DNA from: Leishmania mexicana MHOM/GT/2001/U1103
Lineage: Eukaryota > Euglenozoa > Kinetoplastea > Trypanosomatida > Trypanosomatidae
Length of the DNA stretch: 64,000 bases
Reading direction: 5' to 3'
NCBI RefSeq assembly: GCF_000234665.1
Contig: NC_018325.1
Span: 262,501 to 326,500, forward strand
Shown: positions 21,592 to 32,629 of the stretch, piece after piece
How positions within the stretch are numbered: position 1 is the stretch's first letter
Layout: every line of letters begins with the position of its first letter
Notes under the pieces: generated by a model
The model's input: only the letters and a program-made list of their open reading frames with translations
The model's database searches: none
Told to the model about the DNA's origin: nothing
Program-made: the position numbers and the translations under genes

Positions 21592-23432
21592 TCGCGCCTC
21601 CACCCCGAGTACACAAGACGTGGCCCAGGGGATCTCTCCATTTTACTACACCTCTCCGCGCAGCAGTTCAACATTGTCTCCCCTTTCCGCACCCGCACTT
21701 CATGCATCTTGTGTGCGTGCTGCCGCTCTTCTCTCAGACCTTTTTTTTCCCTTCTGGGCTTCCTTTCCTGTTACACCCACCGTGATGGTGGGTGAAAGGT
21801 GTGGGGGCGAGAGAGGGGGAGGGGCGAGGGACGCACACACACACACATACACACACCCACGCCTCTCAGTGCGTGGCACCTCAGGGACCAGTACCCTCTC
21901 TGTGGGAAAGACAGGCAGCCTCCTCCCCACCCCCTGCCAAACGCCAGAACCACTTCTGGTAGTGACGGGGTCAGGTGCCTACGCCGCAGGAGAGGGAGGT
22001 CAGAGCGATGCATCGCTGCTGGTGTCGGCGGTGGGGCCCTGGATGACGCTGCATCGGAGTGACCCGCGGCAGTGAGCGGTATCTGTCCCACCCCCATGGT
22101 GAGCAGGGTGTCACCGTGACGCGGGAGCCTCCCACCCCCGGCCCTCACACACCGCCCACTGGTGTGGGGAGCCTGAGCGCCACCGCGAGGTTGGGCCTGT
22201 GACAGGGGCTGGAGGGAGGTATGTGTGTGTGTGGCGGTGGAAGGGTGTTGGTGCTCACGTTGTGCGGCAGCGAAATGGGCTCCGACTCAACGAAATTCCG
22301 TCGGTGATGTGGGCTATGTTGTGCTCTCGCGGCTCTCACCCTCTTCCTCGCATTCATCTTCCGCCTCTTGGATTTTGGGTGGCGCTGAGGGTAACGATGA
22401 TGGCGTGCGTGTCGGCTGTGTGTGTCTGAGTTTTGTGAGGGTGCTGCACTTAACTTTCTCTCTCCCACCCACCCTCCCCACGACCGCCCCTCGCCACGCT
22501 ACTGGCGTACTAAGACGACCACTTGTATTGCATGCCTCCGTGACTCTCTTTCTCTGTGTGCATGTGCCCACCCAAAGGCGCATCATCATCTTCGGGAGCC
22601 AAATGTTTCCGAAGAAGGACCATCGAAGTGTGTTTTGCGTTGTTAGTGGCGCCGCCTTCATCACCATGACGTGGGCGAAGCACAGCGGGGAATATCTGGG
22701 GGGGAGTGCTGATTGGTCTCTCTGACTTCTCGACTCCATCGCGTTGGTGCCCTGACTTGTCTGCTCCGTCGAGCAAGCACGGAGCATGCGTACGCACGGC
22801 TCCGTTAACAGTGGACGCGCGCGCCCGCCTTTTCGCCGTCCAGCTTTGATGTGATGGATCTCGAGATGAGAGCTGTGGCGCTTGCTTCGACGTCTAGGCT
22901 TCTTCACTCGCTCTTCACGTGCCTGTCATGCTCAACTCCTCCCTCTGCCTTGCTCGTCTTCTCGTCCTCTCTCCGCGGCGCCGTTCTCTCTCTGTCTCTC
23001 ACAACGTGGGCGGGCATCTGTGCGGACACGTGCCCCCTCTCCCCGCTGCAGGTTGCGGCAGGACTGCTTGTCTTGCTCAGGCTTCTCCTTGCTCCTCTGT
23101 TTTCTCGTCCCTTACCGCGGCCCCATTGCTGACTCACAGCTGCCTGCGCACGGAGAGTAGGTGGGGTTGTAAAGAAGCGCGCGCGCGACCGCGGCAGCTG
23201 TTTGCACGCAAGCGTAGCGAAACAAAGCAGCATCCAGCGGTGCGTCGGTTGGCAGCGCAGAGGAGGTTTGCTTGACAAGCGTAGCCGCCTGCCTTCTTTC
23301 GGCTTCTGTCTCCTCTCATAACCAGCAGCGACTTGCCCCCCCCCCCCCCCCAAAGGACAGCAGCAGCAACGTTGCGTCCCTCCTCCTCCTGCTCCCGCTC
23401 TCTCCCTCTCTCTCTGCACGACGACGTAGTGG
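21592..23432. other. Spacer between coiled-coil and CHCH genes
   Basis: Contains SIDER-like copy 2 and otherwise CT/GT-rich sequence, plus a run of about 16 C near 23336-23351. No open frame has gene-like composition. Confidence 0.6.
21781..22268 (+). mobile_element. SIDER-like retroposon remnant, copy 2 (internally deleted)
   Basis: Starts about 190 nt after the stop of the coiled-coil gene, so it probably sits in its 3' UTR. Nearly identical to copies 1 and 3 in the same orientation. It lacks the same 136-nt internal segment as copy 1, so copies 1 and 2 are closer to each other. SIDER2 elements in Leishmania 3' UTRs are known to lower mRNA stability; such an effect on this mRNA is inference. 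Confidence 0.6.
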
Positions 23433-24077
23433 ATGAAGTCGTCCGATGTCTTTCACGCGTGCAAGTACACGCCGATCTTGCTCAAGAGTCGTACGAACGA
23501 CAGTGGCGTCAACCAATACGGCCTGAGGCCCGTCAACTCCTACGACTACCTCAATCCTACAAACCTGGTAAACTTTGGGCGCGGCACCGCCTTTGATAAC
23601 CTCGGCGTGCGCCGCTCTGAGCGGGGCCAGATCGACTCGGCCCCCTCCCTCGGCGGTTCGCCTGTGTTCACGCAGGCGAAACTACTGGGGCTGAGCGGTG
23701 ACGACCAGCTCCGCCTCTGCGAGGCGGAGACTACGCAGCTGCGGATGTGCATGGCGAAGGGCGGCAGCACCTGCGAGCGCGAGAGTCTTCTGCTGGACGC
23801 GTGCCTCTCCAAGGTTGGTCACTTGCGCCGCGCCATTAGCCAAGCCGGCTCCGAGTTTAACGACTGGTTTATTCAGAATGTATCGGACAACCACACGAAG
23901 CCGTTTCAACATCGCCCCCACGACTGGCGGCACTACTACGCACAGGAGAAGCTCGTGCGTGAGAAGCAGCAGAACGGGCACGCGTACGGGCGGCGGCCGA
24001 AGGAGTTCTCTTTTGGTGCTCGCTATGTCAAGACGGAGGGCTACGGCAAGCGACCGCGTCTGCCGTACAACAAGTGA
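23433..24077 (+). CDS. Twin CX9C (CHCH-type) protein, probably mitochondrial
   Basis: 214 aa. A twin CX9C motif is plain: Cys96-x9-Cys106 and Cys114-x9-Cys124, separated by seven residues, as in the coiled-coil-helix-coiled-coil-helix fold. Such proteins are usually oxidised in the mitochondrial intermembrane space by the MIA pathway and serve as respiratory-complex subunits, cytochrome oxidase assembly factors or mitoribosomal proteins; I cannot choose among these. The N-terminal 90 residues lack an obvious presequence, and the C-terminal 90 are basic and aromatic (DWRHYYAQEK, Lys/Arg-rich tail), unusual for a small CHCH chaperone and more like a complex subunit. Start: first ATG after the CT tract at 23378-23417. 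An AG at 23428-23429 would leave only 3 nt of 5' UTR, so the acceptor may be the AG cluster near 23355. Confidence 0.88.
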   Translation: MKSSDVFHACKYTPILLKSRTNDSGVNQYGLRPVNSYDYLNPTNLVNFGRGTAFDNLGVRRSERGQIDSAPSLGGSPVFTQAKLLGLSGDDQLRLCEAETTQLRMCMAKGGSTCERESLLLDACLSKVGHLRRAISQAGSEFNDWFIQNVSDNHTKPFQHRPHDWRHYYAQEKLVREKQQNGHAYGRRPKEFSFGARYVKTEGYGKRPRLPYNK

Positions 24078-25157
24078 GCTACGCGATACAGGAGGCGTGG
24101 CGGGTAATGGACTGTTTCACTGTGGACGTGTACGTGTGTGTGTGGTGTGTGTGTGTGGGTGGGTGTGGGTGGGTGGGTGCGCACAACAAGGGACCGCGTA
24201 GGCAGCGACGCTGGTGCATGTGTACTGTGTTGTTCGCGCCTTGCTCGCTTGCATGCCCTCCCTCCCCCCTTCCTCAGTCACTCCCTCCCACGACTGCATC
24301 TACCTCTGTCTCTTTCGAAGACGCACCGGCACACGGGGCGCTGACGAGCACTGGTGTGCCCCGGTCGTCAAGCACGTTGTCAAGCCACCGTCAAAGACGC
24401 AGACGTAAGGACAGGCATAGGTACATACACTTCCCCACCTGCATTCTGAGGTACGCGCCGTCCATCGAGGCACGCATGTGTGTGTGTGTGTGATGGTGGT
24501 GGTGGTGGTGGCGGGTCTTTAGTGGACTCCTCTCTCCCACCTCTTCCGGCTTCTTTACGCGGCACTGCTGCTCACCCCCTTCGTCTCCCCACCGTCGCCT
24601 GGCCAAGGCAAAGATTCCTGGGTCTTTGGCCGCCATTTTCACTCGTCCAGCCATGCCTCTGGACCGATCGGTGGTGATGGCAGCGGCGACGGCAAGGAGC
24701 AGTGGGCAAGGGTATCGTCGATGAACGAAGCGGTGGGCGTGCAAGCGGGCGCGTGTACCTCTGTACATGACGTAGTGCTCGGTGCGCTCCCAGCTTGTCG
24801 ACTTCCTCCGCAACCTCTTCTGTGAAGACGAACGGGCATCCATCCACGCAACGCGATGCTGATGCACCTTCTCTCCTGCTCTCCCTTTATTGGTATCGCT
24901 GCCTTCCCCTACCCCTCGCTGCATCGAATCATTTCGCTGAACGCGCACGTACACGCGTACACACACACACACACACACACACGGACCCTGATCAGGAACA
25001 CTGGAACACATCAACTCACCCACCTCTATCTGTGGTCTCCCTCCTCCTGTCCAACCAAGGCAAGCCTACGCGCCGACATCACGAAAGGAACGACGCACGC
25101 ACGCACACGCGCACCTCTAGAGAGGCACGTCTACATACGCCGCCACCTCTCTTCCAC
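24078..25157. other. Spacer with GT and CA microsatellites
   Basis: No gene supported. GT-rich run near 24130-24180 just after the CHCH gene, CA run at 24959-24982, pyrimidine tract about 25019-25053 and AG at 25058-25059, which would give a 98-nt 5' UTR for the next gene. Confidence 0.6.
24959..24982 (+). repeat. CA dinucleotide microsatellite
   Basis: About 12 CA units shortly 5' of the pyrimidine tract and acceptor of the first DUF4833-like gene. Confidence 0.75.
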
Positions 25158-26264
25158 ATGTCCATTCCGCTCGTCGCAAGCGGCAAGACGGTGAAGGAGG
25201 ACAGCGAGCTCTTCTTCGCCGTCACACGTAGCTTCTCTGTGCCAGGCGCCAGCAGTCAGTATCAGACACCGCTTGCGTTCAACCAGCTCATGCGCGGTCT
25301 TCTGCGGCAACGCAACCGGTTCAACCATGATCACCACGACACGTGTGTGTACATTGAACGGTCAAAGAATGCCAACGTAGTGGCGTACACAGCAAACCTT
25401 GTCGACGCAGATACACATGAGAGGGTAGGATCTGGCATTGGGCGGCCGTGCGTGCCGTACCGCGATAACCCGTTACACGCGTACTTTGTGACCCTCGAGC
25501 CATCCTACTTGGAGGAGCGTCGCCGCAAGGGGGTCAAGTACGACTGCGACGAGCTCAGCATTCTTGAGCGGACGCTGGCGTACGGCTGCTCAGCAACGCC
25601 GGTGAATACGGAGAGCGTTCTGCGGTACTGGAAACAATACACACCAGAGGCGTTCGAAGCTCTGCAGAAGGAGTGGAAGGTAAGTGGTAGCATCGGCGTA
25701 CCTGCCGAGAATCAAGGCGCGAAGGATGTCTCAGCAGCAGGTGGCGCGACTGCGGCGCCTCCGTCGGCGAGCGCGCTGACGGTGGAGTCGCTCGACGCGG
25801 CACTCAAGACGTGGTGGACACCGTTCCACCCGTACATCTCACACTTTGTGGCCCTTCCCACCTGGCCCGGTCTTATCATGTGCCTGCCGCCGGTGGCTAA
25901 GGTGGACTCCAGCCGGCGCAGTAGTGTCACTGCGGCGGAAGCGCCGACTTCAACCTCAACGGACCAAGCTCGCGCCGCCGGCACGACAGAGGCCAATCCA
26001 CCAATGGTGGACACGACGAACACCACATACGGCAACCACACGGAGCCGGCCGAGGCCACGGCGACTTCCGGGGTTCTGTCGGACGAGGACACGGTTGTCG
26101 CCATTATTACCCGCATCGACGGCGAGCTCAGCGTGCTCGAGAAGGTGTACGTGAAGAGCATTGAGCCAAAGCGGTTTTACAACCTGCCGAAGGTGGAGTA
26201 CATCGAGGTGTTTGGCGTGTCCCTGGCAACCGGCAAGGCGACCTACGAGAGGAAGACTTGTTAG
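25158..26264 (+). CDS. DUF4833-like protein, paralogue A
   Basis: 368 aa, no enzyme function known to me. It shares four blocks with the gene at 28053-29024: HDDTC/HDDIC-like sequence followed by YIERSKNANVV; NPLHAYF; ELSILERTLAYGC; and a C-terminal block KVYVKSIEPKRFYNLPKVEY. The order RSKN, HAYW/F, ER-LAYG resembles the DUF4833 family (uncharacterised, in bacteria and protists); that name is from memory. Relative to paralogue B it has a Ser/Thr/Ala-rich insert of roughly 50 residues before the last block and a longer central insert. No signal peptide or membrane segment seen; probably soluble. Start at 25158 chosen because the upstream frame is low complexity and lies across the predicted acceptor at 25059. 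Confidence 0.85.
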   Translation: MSIPLVASGKTVKEDSELFFAVTRSFSVPGASSQYQTPLAFNQLMRGLLRQRNRFNHDHHDTCVYIERSKNANVVAYTANLVDADTHERVGSGIGRPCVPYRDNPLHAYFVTLEPSYLEERRRKGVKYDCDELSILERTLAYGCSATPVNTESVLRYWKQYTPEAFEALQKEWKVSGSIGVPAENQGAKDVSAAGGATAAPPSASALTVESLDAALKTWWTPFHPYISHFVALPTWPGLIMCLPPVAKVDSSRRSSVTAAEAPTSTSTDQARAAGTTEANPPMVDTTNTTYGNHTEPAEATATSGVLSDEDTVVAIITRIDGELSVLEKVYVKSIEPKRFYNLPKVEYIEVFGVSLATGKATYERKTC

Positions 26265-28052
26265 AGAAAGGGGAGAGGGAGGGAGGCGTGAGCAGATGTG
26301 AAGCACGGAGGAGCGGAAGGACCGACGTCGTCGGGAGGGGGGTGGGTGACCGACTCTTTACTTGTGTTTCTTCGTGCGTCACTCGGCGCCTGTGTGTTTT
26401 GGGCACGGCATGCGTTGTTTGCCGCCAGGCCATCCCCTCGCTCGCTTGGTCGCTTTCTCTCCCTCGTCTAATACGATCGTGCGCTTCGCTATTTTTCTGG
26501 CGCGTGTGTGCTCTCTTCTCCTTCCCACTATCACGCGCATCGCATCGATCATCGTTGTGGCCCTCCCCCTCTCCCCCCACTCGCCACTCGCCACCTGCTT
26601 GCTTGCTCCCATCTCTTGCTCTGTGCTGCATGCCTTGCTGTGATGGGGATAGTTTATATATTGTTGCTCTCTTCTCCTCCTTCCATGTACGCTCTGCGCA
26701 TCGCGGAGGGCTTGGCGGCGCTAATGCAGCGGCGGGAACGGCCGTGTACGGCGGCTTCTCACTCTCGCTTTGTCTTGTCTCGTGCCGAGGCCGCGCTTTC
26801 CCTACTTCCTCCCCCCCCCCACACACGGACGGACGGACGGACGGACGCGCATGCCACAGGCAAACACGCAGTGGCACGCATGAAAGGGCCGCCGGCTTGT
26901 GACAGTCCGCCGCTTTGATTGCCTTCCCTTCACTACGAACACCTCTGTTGCTGCGCAAGCCTTTTTAGTTTTTTTTTTGCTGCTGCTGCTTAGATCGTTG
27001 ACGCGTGCGCTTGTCTGTGTGGGCTCGCCAGGGTCCTCTCGGCAAAACGGTTCCATTCACGTCAATGACCCGCAGACCCCCCTCCCCTCCTCCCCCTCCC
27101 CAGCTGCATCCCATGATGGGTCCGCTGAGCTCATACACCCTACGCACTGGCTACGGGCTTTCTGGACAGCGAGTCCAGCTACGAAATCCATGCTCACGTA
27201 CACACACACAGCACATCAGCCGCGGTCCCCCCTTAAACTGCGTGTCTCTCTATCTTTGCTGAGGTGAGCATTGCGTGTGCGTGCCAGCACCCACGTGGGG
27301 CTGCGATTTGGCGCCGCCGGTGCAGTACGACGTGCAGCCATCGACAGCAAAGCACACACCTTTCTCGCTCCCTCTCTACCAAGCTCGTTCTACAGCGGTG
27401 ATAGCTTCCCTCCGCCTCCGTTGCATGTGTCCCGTCTCTTGCGTTCAGCCTGTCACGCTCACCTCCTGCACCCCTACGCACACCGTCTTTTGACTGATCT
27501 TCCTATCACCCCCCTCCCCCCACCACACACACACACACACACACACATGCATACACACCACAGCACCGACAGCGCTTTCAGTGCTCGCCTTGTGTGTGTG
27601 TGCGCGAGCGCCTCCTCTCCTCTCCTCTCTGTGGAGCGCATCTTCGTCTTGTTGCCGTGCGCCTGTGTATCTTCTCCGTTTCAGCCCCTGACACACCGAC
27701 GGGGGCCACATCAGAGAGCCCAACGACACGGTGTCTGCAGACGATAGGGACTGTCCCGCGGAGCCACTCAAGTAAAGCACAAGAGTAAAGTGAATTCGTT
27801 ACGGCTCACAAAGATATCATCGTGCGGAGTAGTCAGGCGCACGCACGCACGCACAGTTGCCCCCCCTCCCCCTCCCTCCCCCAGCATCTCCCCTCCCGAC
27901 TTCTGCTGCTCCGTCTCGCTCTCTGGCTGCCTTCTTCGTTGTCGCCTGCCCCCCACCCCCTCTCATTCTTTTTCTCGCTTCAGCCTTTGCGTGCCTCTGA
28001 TCCTCGTGCGTCCGCCTCTACGCATACACACGCGCAGCCGCACAGACGTAGC
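26265..28052. other. Spacer between DUF4833-like paralogues
   Basis: No gene supported. Contains a CGGA tetranucleotide run (26825-26846), a T run near 26970, a CA run (27524-27547), and a CT tract (27953-27981) ending in CAG at 27981-27983, the likely acceptor for paralogue B (5' UTR about 69 nt). Confidence 0.6.
27524..27547 (+). repeat. CA dinucleotide microsatellite
   Basis: About 12 CA units in the spacer 5' of DUF4833-like paralogue B. Confidence 0.75.
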
Positions 28053-29024
28053 ATGACGTCTTGCGCAGCACTGCTCTTCCACACCTTTGTGTGGGAGCCG
28101 TGCGGGCTGTCCATGAAGGGACAGACAAACGCCCCGTCTGGGCTGGTTGCGAGCGACGCCAACTCTGGTGCAGATATTGGCACACAGCTCGGCCCCCGCG
28201 CATATGTGCAGCGGCTGAACCGAGCGATCCGGCGCCACCTCGTTGCGCGTGAGCGCTTCAAGGCTGATCATGACGACATCTGCATGTACATTAAGCGCTC
28301 AAAGAATGAGAACATTGTTGTCTATCGGGCAAACTTGGTTGACTCGAGGACGGGTGAGCCCGTTGAGAGCGGCGCCCACCCATCCGACTGCAGCTTCAAG
28401 GTCGCGGATCCGCTGCACGCGTACTGGATCAAGATCAACCCCGAGCACGTGGCTCGTCGGCGCGCTCGTGGTGAGCTGGAAGATACTTGCGAGCTCAACA
28501 TGATTGAGCGGAAGCTGGCGTACGGGTGCAAGGCTGTCGTGGTCAGCAAGGATAGATTTTTCGGCGAGGTGCTACCCGACAAGGCGTCCCGCGCGGCCGC
28601 GTCGAAGAGGAAAATGGAGGCGCTCGAACTTCTGTACGACGATGTGCAGCCGTGCTTGTGCAACTTTGCGGCTCTCTCTTCGTGGCCGGTCTGGATGCTG
28701 CGGTTGCCTCCGCTGGTGGAGGGCAAGGATGCGGCGGCCAGCGTGGCGCTCAACGCAGACAGCGAGGCTTCTCCGTCGCCGCAGGGTGGGGGTGCGCAGT
28801 TACCGACGGCGGACGGTGAGTCTGAGGAGCATGCACTGCCGACGAGGAACACAGTAGTGGCGATGGTGACGATGATTGCCGGGAAGCTCAGTGTTCTGCA
28901 GAAAGTGTACGTGAAGAGCATCGAGCCAAAGCACTTTTATCAGCTGCCGAAGGTGGAGTACATCGAGGTGCACGGTACGTCGCTCGCGACGGGTGAGTCC
29001 ACTTACGAGAAGCTCACGAGATGA
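28053..29024 (+). CDS. DUF4833-like protein, paralogue B
   Basis: 323 aa. Paralogue of the upstream gene with the same block order: YIKRSKNENIVVYRANLVD, DPLHAYWIKINPEH, ELNMIERKLAYGC, and KVYVKSIEPKHFYQLPKVEY near the C-terminus. HAYW here matches the DUF4833-style pattern better than HAYF in paralogue A. The first ~55 residues are unlike paralogue A. The paralogues are separated by 1.8 kb in the same orientation, consistent with an old tandem duplication followed by divergence. Function unknown; no membrane segment. Start is the first in-frame ATG after the predicted acceptor CAG at 27981-27983. Confidence 0.85.
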   Translation: MTSCAALLFHTFVWEPCGLSMKGQTNAPSGLVASDANSGADIGTQLGPRAYVQRLNRAIRRHLVARERFKADHDDICMYIKRSKNENIVVYRANLVDSRTGEPVESGAHPSDCSFKVADPLHAYWIKINPEHVARRRARGELEDTCELNMIERKLAYGCKAVVVSKDRFFGEVLPDKASRAAASKRKMEALELLYDDVQPCLCNFAALSSWPVWMLRLPPLVEGKDAAASVALNADSEASPSPQGGGAQLPTADGESEEHALPTRNTVVAMVTMIAGKLSVLQKVYVKSIEPKHFYQLPKVEYIEVHGTSLATGESTYEKLTR

Positions 29025-31231
29025 GCTGTGTCACGTCCGCCATCCGGTGCAAGGCGAGGGGGCACTGCGACGCATGTGCAGGCACGTGTGTATCAGAGAG
29101 CACGAGCGCAATTTTATTCCTCGACTTCCCCCTTCTCCCCGTCTCATCCGGCCCTCTCTGCTTCTCCCTGTTCGCTGAGTTCGGAGATGACTCGCGCTCT
29201 CAACAACACCGACCCCCTCCCCCAATGACAAAACCGAAAAGCAGAAGGGCGGGGCGTCGTGTGTGTGTGTGTGTGTGGTCCGTGTTGCAGAATGGCACGC
29301 TGTCGTCAAGCGCCAGCATGCGCGCCAGGCGATCCCTCGCTCGCCCTTCTCTCTTTTCCACGCTATGACCGCGGCACTCTGCCGCACTTACTGCTCTTTC
29401 CTTTGTCAAGCCCGCTCCTGTGCGACACAGGCATCGTCCGTGTTCACGACGTGCCGCGTTTCCCCCTCCCTCCCCCTCCCTTTGAATGGCTGTTTCTCTG
29501 GTGCTTCTGACGGGAGGCCTTGTCGTGAGAGTCTTCGGCGGCCGAGCACGACATCCTCTTCCCCCTCTTTGTTTTCTATCTTGCGGCGTTCATATCAGCT
29601 TGTAGCTCGTGTCCAGCCTCGTGTGTGTGTGTGTCTTTCCCCTGCAGGGGCCGTGTGTGCACGTGTGCCGATGCGTATGTGGTTGGATCGCTCTCGCTCG
29701 CGCCGTGCGTACTGTCGTGTAGTCGATGCGACAAGAGCTGCCACGCACACCACACAGAGCCATGCCCGCACACGCATCTGGCTCAGATACGCTTTCTAAT
29801 GGTGGGAAGGAGGAAGAGGTGTGCGGGGACTGAGGCGGTGTTTTGTGGCGGCGCTCATTCCCGTATTCACCACCTGAGTGCGCGCAGTTGTCTGCCTGTG
29901 CGTGTCTCTGTCTGTGCGCCACTTGCTCCGGTGTACCGCCCGATCCCCTCGTCCTCCTGCCCTCCCTCCCTCTCACCCGCGTTCTCGATCTTGGCGATGG
30001 CTGCAACGCCCTCCTTCCCCCCTCTCTCCGCCTCACTCGATAGAACAGGCGGAGAAAGACACTGCAACGAACGGGGAAAAGAAAAGACTGCCGATGTGCC
30101 ATGTGCCATTTCTTTGTCTGTGCGCTTCCGCCACCACCACCACCGCTGCCTCCTCCTCCGCCTCACGCGCTCTCGCTCGCCCTCGCTTTGGCTCCATCCC
30201 CCCAGTGATTCAGTGGGAGGTGGCGGTGCTGCGTTCACACAGGGCCGTCCACCCACCAACAGATGTGCACACTTCCATCTATTTGTAGAGGTGGGCACGT
30301 CTCCGTGTGCTCGTGCACGTTTCTCTCAGCGAACACACGGAAGCGGGTTAATGACGTGTCACGAGAGAGATGACGAGGCGGATGATGCTAGACGAAGGGG
30401 GCGGAAAGATAAGAGCGAGAGAGAGAGTCACCGCCAGCACGCCGAATCCACGCGCGTTTTGTTTGCCACGACGACTGCCGTTGATCTTCGCTGCTCCCTC
30501 TGATGCCCTCTCCCCCCTCCCCCGAAACACACGCACACACACGCGCACACGCAGCTCCCTCGCACCTTTTCTTTCCTTTGGCCTTCGAATGGTATGCGCG
30601 AGTGCTCTTGGGCTTGCTTCGCTCGCTGTGCTGGGCTTGAGGAGCTGTACCACCCAGCCCCAACACGCCTGCAGCTGCCCACCCGTATGCCGCCATGTGA
30701 TCATCCGCGTCCTCAATGCCAACGTGTAGACGCGCACGGGCACACACGCGCATCGACATGCCTCCCCACACTTTTCGGGACGGCACTGGTGATCCTCCTC
30801 ACGTTTCCATCGCTCATCCTTCCCACACGATAGCCTGTCTCTCTGTCTCTCCCTTTGGCCTTCGCTGCGCCCCTCCTCATCCTTCTTTCGCTTGCATCTC
30901 TCGCGTCGTTCCAGTCTGACGCAGAATACGAGAACATTGGCTCACGCAAGACGGGGCGCGCGCCATCCGCCAGCACGACAGTTTCTCTCATCGACCGCCT
31001 CCAGCCGTGCCGTGTCCCCCATCCCACATCTCGCCGTGGTCTACGCACTCACACGTGCCTCAGGAAAGCTATCTATATCTGCTCGCCTTGCCCAAGTAGC
31101 GCTGTTCTTAAGCAGACTCTCCCACGCGCACACGCACACACAGAGAGGAGTGCCAGCAGCTAAGACAGCAGAACATTTAACGCGACTAAGCTAAGTAAGG
31201 AAGAGGGAGGTGGATTGCCATCTTCACCATC
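29025..31231. other. Spacer 5' of the methionine aminopeptidase gene
   Basis: 2.2 kb of CT- and GT-rich sequence with a GT run at 29254-29278. Open frames are low complexity (Ser/Arg/His/Thr) and discordant with neighbours. A short CA-rich stretch at 31125-31143 precedes several AG dinucleotides, any of which could be the acceptor for the next mRNA. Confidence 0.6.
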
Positions 31232-32629
31232 ATGCCACCAAAGGTTTCTGCGAAAAGCAAGCAGCAGCCCAAGCAGCAGGGCGGCAACAAGAAGGGCAAG
31301 GGCAGCAACGATGACAGCGACGACTTTGACGCGATATTGGCGGCAGCAGTGAACGCGTCCAAGGAGGACGCGGCCAAAAACCATGGGAATAGCCATCAGG
31401 GTAAGCGCAACAGCAACGGGAATGGTGCTGCACCGGCCAGTAGGAGCCTCGCTGCGGAGGAGCCAGTTGTGCCGAGCTCGGCCGATCACCCGGAGAACCC
31501 CTACCCGAAGACGGCGGATGGCTACCCGCGGCAGACGTGGCCAGAGCCGACGGTACCAGTGTCGAAGCAGTTTGCTGCTGGCCAGTTCCCGGCCGGGGAG
31601 ATCGTCGACCACCCTGGTGAGATGAACAACTTCCGACGCAGCAGTGAGGAAAAGCGGGCGTTGGCCCGCGCGAGTGAGCAGCAGGTGCAGGAGATGCGCG
31701 AGGCGGCCGAGGTGCACCGCCAGGTCCGCACCTGGGCACAGAGCTGGATCAAGCCAGGCCTATCACTGATGCTCATGACGGATCGCATCGAGAAGAAGCT
31801 GAATGAGCTGATTGGCAAGGACGGCATCCTTCGGGGACAGGCCTTCCCGACAGGATGCTCGCTGAACAATGTCGCAGCGCACTACACACCCAATACCGCT
31901 GACGAAAAAGTGGTTTTGACGTATGATGACGTCATGAAGGTCGACTTCGGCACCCACATCAATGGCCGCATCATCGACTGCGCCTGGACGGTCGCCTTCA
32001 ATCCTATGTTCGACCCGCTGCTGCAGGCCGTGAAGGAGGCGACGTACGAGGGCATCAAGCAGGCGGGCATTGACGTCCGTCTCGGCGACATCGGCGCCGC
32101 CATCGAGGAGGTGATGGAGTCGCATGAGGTGGAGATCAACGGTAAGGTGCACCAGGTGAAGAGCATCCGAAACTTGTCCGGCCACAACATCGCCCCCTAC
32201 ATCATCCATAGCGGCAAGAGTGTGCCCATCGTGAAAGGCGGCGAGCAGACGAAGATGGAGGAGGGGGAGGTGTTTGCCATCGAGACCTTCGGTTCCACTG
32301 GTCGCGGCTTCGTGAACGAGGATTTGGAGTGCTCCCACTACATGATGCGACCCGGAGCGGAGGTGATGCAGTTGCGCTCGGAGAAGGCGCAGCAGCTGCT
32401 GAAGCACATCCACAAGTCGTACAGCACGTTGGCGTTCTGCCGCAAATGGCTCGACCGCGACGGCTTCGATCGTCACCTCATGAACCTGAACCGCCTGGTC
32501 GATGAGGGCGCCGTGAACAAGTACCCGCCGCTGGTGGACGTCAAGGGCAGCTATACAGCTCAATATGAGCACACCATCTACCTCGGCCCAACCGCGAAGG
32601 AAATTCTTTCCAAGGGAAGCGACTACTAG
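31232..32629 (+). CDS. MAP2: Methionine aminopeptidase 2
   Basis: 465 aa. Cytosolic metalloprotease that removes the initiator Met from nascent proteins. A Lys/Gln/Asn-rich N-terminal extension ([17 protein letters not shown]), typical of type 2 enzymes, is followed by the pita-bread domain. The five metal ligands fall where expected, 13 residues before the human MetAP2 numbering: Asp238 (VDFGTH), Asp249 (IIDCA), His318 (GHNIAPY), Glu351 (AIETFG) and Glu446 (QYEHTIYL). The substrate/fumagillin-site His217 lies in HYTPN. All are present, so the enzyme should be active and fumagillin-type inhibitors would be expected to target it. The insert between catalytic halves and C-terminal QYEHTIYL match type 2 and not type 1. 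A SIDER-like element lies about 380 nt 3' of the stop, probably in its 3' UTR. Confidence 0.97.
   Translation: MPPKVSAKSKQQPKQQGGNKKGKGSNDDSDDFDAILAAAVNASKEDAAKNHGNSHQGKRNSNGNGAAPASRSLAAEEPVVPSSADHPENPYPKTADGYPRQTWPEPTVPVSKQFAAGQFPAGEIVDHPGEMNNFRRSSEEKRALARASEQQVQEMREAAEVHRQVRTWAQSWIKPGLSLMLMTDRIEKKLNELIGKDGILRGQAFPTGCSLNNVAAHYTPNTADEKVVLTYDDVMKVDFGTHINGRIIDCAWTVAFNPMFDPLLQAVKEATYEGIKQAGIDVRLGDIGAAIEEVMESHEVEINGKVHQVKSIRNLSGHNIAPYIIHSGKSVPIVKGGEQTKMEEGEVFAIETFGSTGRGFVNEDLECSHYMMRPGAEVMQLRSEKAQQLLKHIHKSYSTLAFCRKWLDRDGFDRHLMNLNRLVDEGAVNKYPPLVDVKGSYTAQYEHTIYLGPTAKEILSKGSDY

Noticed and set aside
22225..22725. Plus-strand open frame of 166 codons after SIDER-like copy 2
   Set aside because: It starts inside the repeat with a non-ATG codon, and its composition is unlike the surrounding genes.
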